The notes: a model not told the origin generated them from the letters alone. A DNA stretch of 19,631 nt from Hyphomonadaceae bacterium UBA1001 (GCA_002291875.1 DBAV01000058.1:1-19631), one strand, 5' to 3'; shown: positions 1-8,120, counted from the first letter of the stretch. Program-made: numbers and translations.

Positions 1-333
1 CATTCGCGCACCCGCGACCTGCCGGCCCTGTGCCGCTCGGCCGATATCCTGGTGCCTGCGGTCGGGCGGCCGCAAATGGTGCGCGGGGACTGGATTCGCC
101 CCGGCGCGGTGGTGATCGACGTCGGCATCAATCGCGTCGCCGCACCCGAGCTTGGCGAGGGGCGCACGCGGCTGGTGGGCGATGTCCACCATGACGAGGC
201 GCTTAAGGTTGCCGGCGCCCTGACCCCCGTTCCGGGCGGCGTGGGGCCGATGACCATCGCCTGCCTGCTGCGCAACACGGCGCTGGCCGCCTGCGCGCGC
301 ACAGGGCAGGATGTGCCGTCCGACCTGAACTGA
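1..333 (+). CDS. folD: FolD C-terminal part: methylenetetrahydrofolate dehydrogenase / cyclohydrolase
   Basis: The gene is truncated by the window start, and the visible frame opens at base 1. The product interconverts 5,10-methylene-THF and 10-formyl-THF through an NADP-dependent dehydrogenase and a cyclohydrolase step in cytosolic one-carbon metabolism. The visible 110 residues cover the end of the NADP-binding domain: CRSADILVPAVGRP, then GAVVIDVGINR, then GDVHHDEA, and the family signature PVPGGVGPMTIACLL near the end. The residues SADILV, AVG and DVGINR match the Rossmann half of FolD. The tail (ARTGQDVPSDLN) is a normal C-terminus. The catalytic Lys-containing N-terminal half lies outside the window. 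The next gene is downstream on the same strand after about 130 bases. Identification is firm; only the fragment state limits it. Confidence 0.95.
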   Translation, partial: HSRTRDLPALCRSADILVPAVGRPQMVRGDWIRPGAVVIDVGINRVAAPELGEGRTRLVGDVHHDEALKVAGALTPVPGGVGPMTIACLLRNTALAACARTGQDVPSDLN

Positions 334-460
334 GCCGCACGGATATTCCGGCTCGCCGCCAAGGGTGCGGCAGACCCTTTCGTTCACGCCTTCGTGTCCG
401 CTGGCGTGGACAGTCCGCGCGCGCTTGCGTCCGGTGGGCCGCGCGGCTAGCGCCCGCGCA

Positions 461-1381
461 ATGTCTGCGCCCGCCCCGCCCTTCCGCCGCGTGATGTTCG
501 ACCTGTCGGTGGGGCGCCTGGCGGGCCTTGCCTTCGGACCGATCGCGCGCCCGGTGGACATCCTGTTCCTGCATGCCAACGGGCTGAACGCGGCGTCCTA
601 TGCGGCGATGCTGGCGCCCCTGGCCAAGAACTTCCATGTGCTGGCGGTGGACCTGCGCGGGCATGGCCTGTCCGAAGCGCGCGCGCGCGCCTGGCGTCAC
701 ACCAGCTGGAACCTCTATCGCGACGACGTGATCGCACTGATCATCGAGGCGATCGACACCCCGGTGGTGGTCGCCGGCCATTCGATGGGCGCGACCGCGG
801 GGCTGCTGGCCTTCGGGGCGCGCTCGGACCTGGTGCGCGGGCTGGCGATGATCGACCCGGTGCTGATGCCGCCGGGCTTTTATGTCGGCTCGCGCCTGCC
901 CCTGGCAGCCAAGGCCATGCGCGTGGTGATGCCGATCGCGCGTGCCGCCGCCCGCCGCCGCGCAATGTTCACAGACCGCGAGGAGGCGTTCCAGGCGCTG
1001 CGCGGGCGCGGATTCTTCGCCACCTGGCCCGACGACGACCTGCGCAATTACCTCCAGGACGGACTGCGACCGGTCGAGGGCGGCATGACCCTGTCGTGTC
1101 GCCCGAAATGGGAGGCCGCCAACTTTGCCGCCCAGGGGCATGATCCGTGGCCGGCAATCCGGCGCGTGCCCGGCCCGGTGGTGGTGCTGCGCGCCGAGCA
1201 CGGCTCGACTATCCCCCAGGCCTCGGTGCGGCGCATCCATGCCCTGCGCGCCGACATCCGGGTGGTGACGGTCGAGGGCTCGACCCATGCCTTGCCGTTC
1301 GAGCGCCCGGACCGCGTCCGCTCGGCCATCGAGGCCATCACCGTCCGCGCCGGCCCCCGCCGTGAGATGCTGGACCTCTGA
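461..1381 (+). CDS. Alpha/beta hydrolase fold protein
   Basis: A 306-residue cytosolic alpha/beta hydrolase with no signal peptide. Visible motifs in order are the oxyanion-hole strand FLHANGLNA (His38 region), the DLRGHGLS loop (about 64-71), the nucleophile elbow VAGHSMGAT with Ser108, and a C-terminal GSTHALPFE with the probable catalytic His276. The acid may come from LRAEHGST, where Glu replaces the usual Asp; this is an inference. The substrate cannot be read from sequence; relatives include esterases, lipases and haloalkane or epoxide hydrolases. I start at ATG 461. The frame is open to a GTG at 365, but that extension is Arg-rich and unlike the family. ATG 494 is another option, and none of these starts has a strong ribosome binding site. 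It follows folD on the same strand and converges on the GMC oxidoreductase. Confidence 0.85.
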   Translation: MSAPAPPFRRVMFDLSVGRLAGLAFGPIARPVDILFLHANGLNAASYAAMLAPLAKNFHVLAVDLRGHGLSEARARAWRHTSWNLYRDDVIALIIEAIDTPVVVAGHSMGATAGLLAFGARSDLVRGLAMIDPVLMPPGFYVGSRLPLAAKAMRVVMPIARAAARRRAMFTDREEAFQALRGRGFFATWPDDDLRNYLQDGLRPVEGGMTLSCRPKWEAANFAAQGHDPWPAIRRVPGPVVVLRAEHGSTIPQASVRRIHALRADIRVVTVEGSTHALPFERPDRVRSAIEAITVRAGPRREMLDL

Positions 1382-1613
1382 TCGCGCAGGATCGGGAGCG
1401 CGGTGTAGGGATGACGGTACTTCATTTTCGGGAAGCGCCGTCACCCCGGAACGGCTGAGCGCAGCGAGGTCGGGTCCGGGGCCCATCCCCTTTGGCGGGG
1501 CAATCATCCCGAACGCTGTTCTGACAGGATCGCATCTTGCAACCGCGGTGGCTGGGTCCCGGCACCCGCTGTGCGGGGCCGGGATGACGCAGTTCAATCG
1601 CGGAAAGGGGCGA
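1382..1613. other. Convergent gap with dispersed palindromic sequence
   Basis: No gene is visible here. The segment lies between the 3' ends of the alpha/beta hydrolase and the GMC oxidoreductase. It is built of short GC-rich inverted repeats with recurring GGGATGAC / CATCCC words (about 1410-1417, 1483-1488, 1505-1510, 1581-1588), typical of dispersed REP-like intergenic sequence. The strongest single structure is listed separately at 1557-1584. Confidence 0.5.
1557..1584. repeat. REP-like hairpin between convergent genes
   Basis: Bases 1557-1563 (TCCCGGC) pair with 1578-1584 (GCCGGGA), and 1565-1569 (CCCGC) pair with 1573-1577 (GCGGG). The loop is TGT and a single A bulges at 1564, giving 12 paired bases. 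There is no T-tract on either side, so it is not a classical intrinsic terminator. It may still stop RNA polymerase or protect 3' ends of the two converging transcripts; that is an inference. Confidence 0.6.
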
Positions 1614-3287
1614 TCACGCTGCGCGCGCCTCGTTGTCCCCGGCCACGGGCACGTCCTCCGGGGGCAGTGCCTTGCGGCCACGCAGCACGTCCGACACCTT
1701 TTCGGCGATCATGATGGTGGGCGCATTGGTGTTGCCCGACACCAGTGTCGGCATCACCGAGGCATCGATGACCCGCAGCCCCTCGACCCCGTGCACCCGC
1801 AGGTCGCCATCCACCACCGAGCGCGCATCCGTGCCCATCCGGCAGGTGCCGACGGGGTGATAGATGGTCTCGGCGGTGCGGCGGATCCACTCGTCGATCT
1901 GGGCGTCGGTGCGCGCCGCCTCGCCCGGCGAATACTCCGGGCCGCGATAGGGATCGAACGCGGCCTGGGCGAACACGTCGCGCTGGATTTTCACACCCTC
2001 GCGCAGCGCCCGAAGGTCCTCGTCGGTGGCCAGATAATTGGGGTCGATCAGCGGGTCGGCGAACGGATCGTCCCCGGCGAGCGTGACGGTGCCGCGGCTC
2101 TCGGGGCGCAGCTGGCACACATGGGCCGAATAGCCGTCCTTCTGGACCTCGGTGCGGGCGTGGTCCTGCATGATGGCGATGACGAAATGGGTCTGCAAAT
2201 CGGGGCGGTCGAGGTCGGGCCGCGATTTCAGGAAGGCGCCGGATTCCAGGAAGTTCTGACGCCCCGCCCCCTGCTTGCGGAACATGTAGTCCATGCCGAC
2301 CACCAGCTTCTTCAGGCCCGCCTGGGTCGACCAGGCGGTGATGGGCTGGGTGCATTCGACATTGATGATGACGTCCAGATGGTCCTGCATGTTGCGGCCG
2401 ACATCGGGTGCATCGACCAGGGGGCGGATGCCGGCGGCCTGCAGTGCATCGGCCGGGCCGATGCCCGAATGCATCAGGATCTGGGGCGACTGGACCGCAC
2501 CTGCGCTCACCAGAGTCTCGCGGTCGGCATAAAGGCGCTCGGCCCGGGCGCCCTTGCGCGGCGCGATCTCGACGCCCACACAGCGCCCGTTTTCCACAAG
2601 CAGGCGCGTCACCCGCACCCCGGTCCGCGTCACCAGGTTCTCGCGGACGTCCACGATCGGGCGCAGATAGGCGAACGAGGCCGACCACCGCTCTCCGTCG
2701 CGGATGGTCAGCTGATAGGGCCCGAACCCTTCCTGCTGATGGCCGTTGAAATCGGCGGTGACCGGGTGGCCCGCCTGGCGCCCGGCCTCGATATAGGCCC
2801 GGTAGAGCGGATTGGGCGTCGTGCCGGTGGACACATGGAGCGGCCCGCTGCCGCCATGATAGGTGTTTGCGCCGCCCTCGAACGTCTCGGCGCGCTTGAA
2901 ATAGGGCAGCACGTCCGCATAGCCCCATCCCGTCAGGCCCATCTGGCGCCACTGGTCATAGTCGCGCGCATGCCCGCGAATATAGATCATGCCATTGATC
3001 GAGCTCGACCCGCCCCAGCCACGCCCGCGCGGCCACCAAAGCCGCCGGTCCGCCAGGCGTGGCTGCGGCACTGTCTCAAAGCCCCAATTGTGCGGGCCCT
3101 TGGCCTTGATCAGATTGCCCACGCCGGCGGGCATGCGGATCAGCACCGAGCCGTCGCGCGGGCCGGCTTCCAGAAGGCACACCCGGACGTCCGGATCCTC
3201 GGTCAGGCGGTTGGCCAGCACACAGCCCGCCGAACCGGCACCGATGATGATATAGTCGAACCGGTCGCCATCCTTCGCGCGCGCCAT
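1614..3287 (-). CDS. GMC family FAD-dependent oxidoreductase (choline dehydrogenase-like)
   Basis: A 557-residue flavoprotein of the glucose-methanol-choline family, which oxidises primary or secondary alcohols with FAD. The N-terminus YIIIGAGSAGCVLANRL carries the ADP-binding GxGxxG at residues 16-21, with Glu40 ending the second strand. GMC signature 1 is at about 88-112 (RGRGWGGSSSINGMIYIRGH), signature 2 at 261-277 (SAGAVQSPQILMHSGIG). The catalytic pair fits choline oxidase spacing: His477 in YHPVGTCRMG and Asn521 in SGNTNAPT. Length matches BetA-type dehydrogenases. ATG 3287 is chosen because GGAGG lies six bases upstream (complement of 3294-3298); the frame is open further upstream but looks non-coding there. 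There is no betB, betI or choline transporter beside it, so the substrate could be choline, a long-chain alcohol or polyethylene glycol. It is divergent from the PilZ gene. Confidence 0.92.
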   Translation of the reverse strand: MARAKDGDRFDYIIIGAGSAGCVLANRLTEDPDVRVCLLEAGPRDGSVLIRMPAGVGNLIKAKGPHNWGFETVPQPRLADRRLWWPRGRGWGGSSSINGMIYIRGHARDYDQWRQMGLTGWGYADVLPYFKRAETFEGGANTYHGGSGPLHVSTGTTPNPLYRAYIEAGRQAGHPVTADFNGHQQEGFGPYQLTIRDGERWSASFAYLRPIVDVRENLVTRTGVRVTRLLVENGRCVGVEIAPRKGARAERLYADRETLVSAGAVQSPQILMHSGIGPADALQAAGIRPLVDAPDVGRNMQDHLDVIINVECTQPITAWSTQAGLKKLVVGMDYMFRKQGAGRQNFLESGAFLKSRPDLDRPDLQTHFVIAIMQDHARTEVQKDGYSAHVCQLRPESRGTVTLAGDDPFADPLIDPNYLATDEDLRALREGVKIQRDVFAQAAFDPYRGPEYSPGEAARTDAQIDEWIRRTAETIYHPVGTCRMGTDARSVVDGDLRVHGVEGLRVIDASVMPTLVSGNTNAPTIMIAEKVSDVLRGRKALPPEDVPVAGDNEARAA

Positions 3288-3528
3288 GGATTTCCTCCGT
3301 CGCAGGGCTGCGCGGTGCGTGCCGCGCGGTGTTCTGTCCACGGGTTGGATGCTGCAACGCCCGTGCCGCCGCATCAAGCCCTGCCCCATCGTCAGAGACT
3401 GTGGGCGACCGGCGGCCGCGCGCGTGGCTGGCGGTAAACGCAATGTTCACCACGGCGCTTCACCATGCACCCGCCCCCCTGCCAGCCGGAGTGTGCGCGC
3501 CATGACCGTCAGCGCCCTGAGGAGTTTC

Positions 3529-4176
3529 ATGACGCCCGAACTCGCGCCCGGACGCGCGCCTGAACTGGCACCGGTGGACGCGCCCGTGTCCGAACCGGTG
3601 ATGGCTGCCGCCGCGCGCGCGCGGGCGCCCGATCGGCGCCGCTTCCGGCGTGTGGCGGTGCGCCTGCCGGGCCGCGCCATGACCGCCGACGGCGCGGAGG
3701 TGGACATCCGGATCGGTGACGCCTCGGCGGGCGGCGTGCTCCTGGCCGCGCGGGCCCCGCTGGCGATCGAGAGCCCGGTCATCATCTATGCGCGCGATCT
3801 GGGGCGCCTGACGGGGCGGGTGGTGCGCGCGCGCGGGCACCTCGCGGGGATCGCGCTGGACCTGTCACCCTATCTGCGCGAAAAGCTGGTCGAGCGCCTG
3901 ACCACCCTGATCAACCAGCCCCATCTGACCCAACCCGAAGAGCGACGCAGCGATCGTCACGCCGGCGGCGGGGCGGCCCTGCTGGTGCGCGAGGATGGCA
4001 CGGCGATCGACTGCGAGATCACCGACTTCTCGATCGTCGGCCTGGCCGTGCGCTGCGAGGGCCCCCGCCCCATGGTCGGCGAGTGGGTCCAGTTCGGCCA
4101 GGTGTCCGGCCGGGTATCGCGCTATTTGCCCGGCGGCTTTGCCGTCGACTTCGAGTTCCGCCGCGAAGGCCCCTGA
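3529..4176 (+). CDS. Tandem PilZ domain protein (probable c-di-GMP binding)
   Basis: A 215-residue cytosolic protein with two PilZ-like halves. PilZ domains bind cyclic di-GMP through an RxxxR motif followed by (D/N)xSxxG. The first half has DRRRFRRVAV (Arg36-Arg41) and DASAGG (Asp64, Ser66, Gly69). The second half has ERRSDRH (Arg139 and Arg143) and DFSIVG (Asp166, Ser168, Gly171). Both motif sets are complete, so both halves could bind the ligand. The first 34 residues are an Ala/Pro-rich low-complexity leader. I start at ATG 3529, preceded by GAGGAG at 3519-3524; ATG 3502 in the same frame is a possible alternative. No flagellar, cellulose or cyclase gene is adjacent, so the regulated process (motility, exopolysaccharide or development) cannot be told. 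It is divergent from the GMC gene with about 240 bases between them. Confidence 0.88.
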   Translation: MTPELAPGRAPELAPVDAPVSEPVMAAAARARAPDRRRFRRVAVRLPGRAMTADGAEVDIRIGDASAGGVLLAARAPLAIESPVIIYARDLGRLTGRVVRARGHLAGIALDLSPYLREKLVERLTTLINQPHLTQPEERRSDRHAGGGAALLVREDGTAIDCEITDFSIVGLAVRCEGPRPMVGEWVQFGQVSGRVSRYLPGGFAVDFEFRREGP

Positions 4177-4197
4177 CCCCTCCAACCCGTCGGCGGT

Positions 4198-4479
4198 ACC
4201 TTCGCCTCGGGGAGAAGGTCGGATTTCGGCACGAAATCCGGGTTGAGGGGTGGTGGGCGGAAGAGGGAAAAAGCGACGCGACCGCCGGGCCGTGTTCCCG
4301 GCCTGCATCACACTCGAGAAACGCCTGCCCGCGTCCCTCAACCCGGCTTCTGCTGTGCAGAAGCCGACCTTCTCCCCAAGGAGAAGGTGCGCGGCACGCA
4401 ATCCGGGTTGAGGGGATGGTGGGGAAGGAAGGAAAAGGCGCCGCGACCGCCGGGCCGTGTTCCCGGCCTGCATCACACT
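4198..4479. repeat. Repeat island: three hairpin units, one inverted, with duplicated flank
   Basis: No gene lies between 4177 and 4595. Unit 1 (+) starts with ACCTTCGCC / GGAGAAGGT (4198-4219), then stem GGATTTCG-GCA-CGAAATCC (4221-4239) and GGGTTGAGGGG. Unit 2 is the same module reversed: CCCTCAACCCGG (4335-4346), stem CGGCTTCTGC-TGT-GCAGAAGCCG (4344-4366), then ACCTTCTCC-CCAA-GGAGAAGGT (4367-4388). Unit 3 (+) shares that last palindrome and runs on to GGGTTGAGGGG, but its second stem is degenerate. After units 1 and 3 a 38-base stretch is identical (4277-4314 and 4442-4479). The hairpins lack a T-tract, so they are better read as a mobile or REP-like intergenic family than as terminators. 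Confidence 0.8.
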
Positions 4480-4595
4480 GCAGACCCCCTCCCGACGGAA
4501 AAACGATTCAGAGCGGAACATGAACAATCGTTCGTTTGCGGCCAGCCGGGTCAGACCCTAGCCTTGGCGTCGGGTGGGTCGACGCGGAGGGCCAC

Positions 4596-7217
4596 ATGGC
4601 CGTGATCATCGGGACCGAGGGTCCGAACGTGTTGCTGGGAACCGCCGATGTCGACCAGATCAGCGGGCTGGGCGGGGACGACGTGCTGGAGGGCGGGGCC
4701 GCGGGCGACGCACTGGATGGCGGGGCGGGCTTCGACATTGCCAGCTATGCCAGCGCGCCCAGTGGGGTCTATGTGTTCTTCGCCGACCTGGGCAACGCCA
4801 CCGGCCACGGTCGCGGCGACAGCTTTGTTTCGATCGAGGGGCTGCGCGGGTCGGCCTTTGACGATGTCCTGGGGATGGGGGCCGGCGACAATCTGCTCGA
4901 GGGCCTGGGCGGCAATGACCGGCTGTTCGGCGGGGCCGGCAGCGACACCCTGCGCGGCGGCGAGGGCAATGACACCCTGTTCGGCTTCGGCCAGGACGCA
5001 CCGGGCGCGATCACCGCCACCCGCATCGCCACGGGCCTGGCCCAGCCGGTCGCCGCCCAGGCCGCCCCCGGCGATCCGGGATTCCTGTATGTGGTCGAAA
5101 AGGCCACCGGCATCATCCAGCGCGTCAATGTCGAGACCGGCGCGCGCTCGACCTTCCTCGACATTCCGAACACCGAATTCCTGAGCGATGGCGAGCGCGG
5201 CGTGCTGGGCATCGCCTTCCATCCCGATTACGTCGCCAACGGGCGCTATTTCGTGTTCCTGACCGATGCGCAGGGTGACCTCCAGGTCCGCGAATACGCC
5301 CGCAGCACCGCCAATCCGGCGGTCTCGGACACCGCCGCGCGGCTGATCCTCGAAATCCCCAAGCAGACCGGCTTCAACAACCACAATGGCGGCTGGATCG
5401 GCTTTTCGCCCGTCGATGGATATCTCTACATCTCGACCGGCGATGGCGGCGGGTCCGGCGATCCCGGCAACCGCGCCCAGAACATCGACGACCTTCTGGG
5501 CAAGATCCTGCGCATCGACGTCGATGCCGACGCGTTCGGCGCCGACCCGAACCGCAACTATGCCGTGCCGGCCGACAATCCGTTTGTCGGTGTGGCGGGT
5601 GCGGACGAAATCTGGACCGTGGGTGTGCGCAACGCCTGGCGCCTGGCCTTCGACCCGCGCAATGGCGACCTCTATGTCGCCGATGTCGGCCAGAGCGCGC
5701 GCGAGGAGGTCAGCGTCCTCGACGCCAGCCAGGGCGGCGCCAATCTGGGGTGGCGCATCATGGAGGGCACCCTGCCCTTCAATCCCGGCCCCCTCGGAAC
5801 CCCCCAGCCCGGCGATCCGGCGCTGACCGGCCCGATCTTCGATTATGACCACGGCACGGGGCGTTCGATCACCGGCGGAGAGGTCTATCTGGGCCCCGAC
5901 GAAGGCTTCCGCGGCTGGTACATCTTCGCGGACTTCGCGACCAATCGGGTCTTTGCCCTGCGCCAGGAAGACGGCGTGCTGCGCGAGGTGGCCGACATCA
6001 CCAGCCAGATCGTCTCGGTGACCGGCCCGATGACCAGCATTGTCGACTTTGCCACTGATTCCGCGGGGCGGCTCTATGCCATCGGCATTGGCGGCAACAT
6101 CTGGCGGCTGGACCCCCAGCCCGGCGCATCCGACCGCGCGGACGTGCTGGACGGCGGAGCGGGCGCGGACACCCTGTTCGGGGGCGCGGGCGACGACATC
6201 CTGATCGGCGGGGCGGGCGCGGACCTGATCGATGGCGGCGCATCCGAGGGCGATCTTGCCAGCTACGAGACCGCCACGGCCGGTGTCTATGTGGCCTTCA
6301 CCGACCTTGGAAATGCGACGGGCGATGCCGCCGGCGACCGCATGGTCTCAGTCGAGGGGCTGCGCGGGTCGGCCTTGGCCGACGTGCTGGGCGGCAACGA
6401 ACAGGCCAACACGCTGGAGGGCGGCGCGGGCGCGGACACGCTGTTCGGCCTGGCCGGCGACGATGTGCTGGCGGGCGGGCTGGGCGCGGACACCCTGATC
6501 GGCGGGACCGGGGTCGACCTGGCCAGCTATGCCGGCGCAGCGTCGGGCGTCTATGCCTTTGTCGGCGATTTCGGCAATGCCACCGGCGAGGCGGCCGGCG
6601 ATGCCCTGTTCGGCATGGAAGGCCTGCGCGGATCGGCGTTCGACGACATCCTGGGCATGGGGGCGGGCCAGGACTGGCTGTTCGGCGGCGCCGGCAACGA
6701 CCTACTGGTCGGCGGCGCGGGCGGGGACACCATCAATGGCGGCGCCGGATCGGACACCGCCAGCTATGTCACCTCGGCGGTCGGCGTCTATGCGTTCTTC
6801 GGCGATTTCGGCAATGCCACGGGCGATGCGGTGGGGGATGACCTGATCGACATCGAGAACATGACCGGTTCGGCATTTGCCGACATCCTGGGCATGGACG
6901 CCGGTGCCAACATCCTGGACGGCGGGGCTGGCAATGACCGGTTGTTCGGGCTGGATGGGGCGGACACGCTGATCGGGGGCGGGGCGGATGCGTTCCGCTG
7001 GAATTCCGGCGGTGCGTTCGGTGCCGACGTCGTGACCGACTTTGCAGACGGTATCGACCGGCTGGACATGCGCGGCTCGGGCGTCAGCCTTTCCAACCTG
7101 ACCTCCACCCAGGTCGGCAGCGCGGTGCAGGTCACCGTGTCCGGCCCCGCCACCGGCACCATCCTGCTGCAGGGCCTCACACTCGCCCAGATCACCGCCG
7201 CAGACTTCGTGTTCTGA
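4596..7217 (+). CDS. Secreted RTX protein with embedded PQQ-dependent sugar dehydrogenase-like domain
   Basis: An 873-residue protein with no N-terminal signal peptide. Residues 6-135 are RTX-type calcium-binding repeats (GGAGxDxLxGG). Residues about 141-505 form a six-bladed soluble glucose dehydrogenase / HHIP-like domain: DGERGVLGIAFHPDY (198-212), FNNHNGGWIGFSP with probable catalytic His263, DGYLYISTGDGG (274-285), VRNAWRLAFDP (344-354) and GDLYVADVGQ (357-366). Residues about 515-797 return to RTX repeats, and 798-873 resemble serralysin-type C-terminal tails (FGADVVTDFADGIDRLDM, ending ADFVF). This layout points to type I secretion and extracellular, calcium-dependent folding, with PQQ-linked oxidation of a sugar or other polyol as the likely activity. 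ATG 4596 has GGAGG five bases upstream (4586-4590). No ABC/HlyD/TolC genes are adjacent, so the exporter must be elsewhere. Confidence 0.9.
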   Translation: MAVIIGTEGPNVLLGTADVDQISGLGGDDVLEGGAAGDALDGGAGFDIASYASAPSGVYVFFADLGNATGHGRGDSFVSIEGLRGSAFDDVLGMGAGDNLLEGLGGNDRLFGGAGSDTLRGGEGNDTLFGFGQDAPGAITATRIATGLAQPVAAQAAPGDPGFLYVVEKATGIIQRVNVETGARSTFLDIPNTEFLSDGERGVLGIAFHPDYVANGRYFVFLTDAQGDLQVREYARSTANPAVSDTAARLILEIPKQTGFNNHNGGWIGFSPVDGYLYISTGDGGGSGDPGNRAQNIDDLLGKILRIDVDADAFGADPNRNYAVPADNPFVGVAGADEIWTVGVRNAWRLAFDPRNGDLYVADVGQSAREEVSVLDASQGGANLGWRIMEGTLPFNPGPLGTPQPGDPALTGPIFDYDHGTGRSITGGEVYLGPDEGFRGWYIFADFATNRVFALRQEDGVLREVADITSQIVSVTGPMTSIVDFATDSAGRLYAIGIGGNIWRLDPQPGASDRADVLDGGAGADTLFGGAGDDILIGGAGADLIDGGASEGDLASYETATAGVYVAFTDLGNATGDAAGDRMVSVEGLRGSALADVLGGNEQANTLEGGAGADTLFGLAGDDVLAGGLGADTLIGGTGVDLASYAGAASGVYAFVGDFGNATGEAAGDALFGMEGLRGSAFDDILGMGAGQDWLFGGAGNDLLVGGAGGDTINGGAGSDTASYVTSAVGVYAFFGDFGNATGDAVGDDLIDIENMTGSAFADILGMDAGANILDGGAGNDRLFGLDGADTLIGGGADAFRWNSGGAFGADVVTDFADGIDRLDMRGSGVSLSNLTSTQVGSAVQVTVSGPATGTILLQGLTLAQITAADFVF
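6252..6980 (+). repeat. Tandem coding modules (about 80 residues) in the RTX protein
   Basis: Three consecutive modules (residues about 553-637, 641-715 and 720-795) each read DxASY, GVYxxFxDxGNATG, a GD-containing turn, (V/M/I)E, GSA-xx-D(V/I)LG, then RTX nonapeptides. A fourth copy lies before the enzyme domain (residues 47-121, bases 4734-4958). The GVY...GNATG segment is not itself an RTX nonapeptide, so the repeating unit is an RTX block plus a short extra segment. Duplication within the gene is the simplest explanation. Confidence 0.85.
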
Positions 7218-7233
7218 CGCGGCGCGCGGGGCG

Positions 7234-7950
7234 TCAGCGTCGCAGGGCGACAACGACGGTCACGCTGGCCTCGCTCTCGATCTGGCCGGGCATGGTCGCG
7301 CTGACCGCCTCGGTTTGCGCGCGAACGGCGTCCATGGCGACCGGGAAAGGCATGGGCGGAGCAGCGCCACCGCCCTCGACGATCGACAGCACCCGGTCGA
7401 CCTCGAGGCCCGCCGCCTCGGCATACTGGCCGGCCCGCTGCAGCGCGGCCTGCATGGCGGCGGTGCGGGCGCCGGCGCGTGCGGCCTCGGGGTCGCGAAA
7501 GCCGAAACTGATGCCCTGCACCTCGTTGCCGCCATCGGCCACCACGGCGTCGATCATCGCGCCGACCCGGTCGAGCTGGGTGACGCGCACCGAAACCATG
7601 TTGCGCGCCTCAAAGCCGGCAATCCGCGGCGGAGCGCCTTCGGCATAGGCATATTGCGGCTGCAGGGAGACCTGGGTGGTCTGAACATCCTCGTCGGCGA
7701 CGCCGGCCGCCTTGACCGCTGCCAGGACCGCAGCCATGCGCCGCGCCTGCTCCTGGTTGGCGGCCGCGGCCGTTGCGCCGCGGGCCACCACGCCCACCGT
7801 CACGATCGCCAGGTCCGGCGCCGCGCGCACCGTCTCGGTGGCGTGAACCGTCACCGTGGTGGGAAGGCCGGCGACCGGTGTGCCGCATGCTGCCAATAGC
7901 GCCATCGCACCCACCCCTGCGGCCATTGCCGCCGATCTGCCCAAACCCAT
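7234..7950 (-). CDS. SIMPL domain (DUF541) lipoprotein
   Basis: A 238-residue envelope protein. The N-terminus has a lipoprotein signal peptide with lipobox LLAAC (Leu19 to Cys22), so after cleavage Cys22 would be lipidated. The mature part fits the SIMPL/DUF541 family (YggE, BP26/Omp28): TTVTVHATETVRAAPDLAIV, a helical stretch AAANQEQARRMAAVLAAVKAAGV, the family-typical VQTTQVSLQPQYAY, and VTQLDRVGAMIDAVVADGGNEVQGISF. The molecular function of the family is not settled; members are periplasmic or outer-membrane associated, form oligomers in some species and are linked to oxidative stress. ATG 7950 has a purine-rich GGTGAGG just upstream. The gene ends 16 bases from the RTX gene, convergently, which leaves no room for separate terminators. 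Cys22 and the start together make this the only sensible N-terminus. Confidence 0.9.
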   Translation of the reverse strand: MGLGRSAAMAAGVGAMALLAACGTPVAGLPTTVTVHATETVRAAPDLAIVTVGVVARGATAAAANQEQARRMAAVLAAVKAAGVADEDVQTTQVSLQPQYAYAEGAPPRIAGFEARNMVSVRVTQLDRVGAMIDAVVADGGNEVQGISFGFRDPEAARAGARTAAMQAALQRAGQYAEAAGLEVDRVLSIVEGGGAAPPMPFPVAMDAVRAQTEAVSATMPGQIESEASVTVVVALRR

Positions 7951-8120
7951 GACCTCACCCCGACACTCTGCGCGCAGGACAGCCCGACGCGTCCAGGCGC
8001 TTCAGCTTGAGCGCAAAAGCGGCGTGCAGATGACAGGACCGTGACCGGCCGGAGTGCACCGGCACACCCGGCGGCGGACACCCCCGCAACCGCCGATACC
8101 GACAAAGGTGTTGATGCGCG

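Noticed and set aside
1287..3437. Plus-strand 716-codon open frame opposite the GMC gene
   Set aside because: It is rich in Arg, His and Gly with no family motifs, and mirrors the GMC coding sequence, which has all expected signatures and a ribosome binding site.
4367..4388. Perfect 9-base hairpin as an intrinsic terminator for the PilZ gene
   Set aside because: There is no T-tract, it is nearly 200 bases past the stop codon, and it recurs as part of a repeat module.
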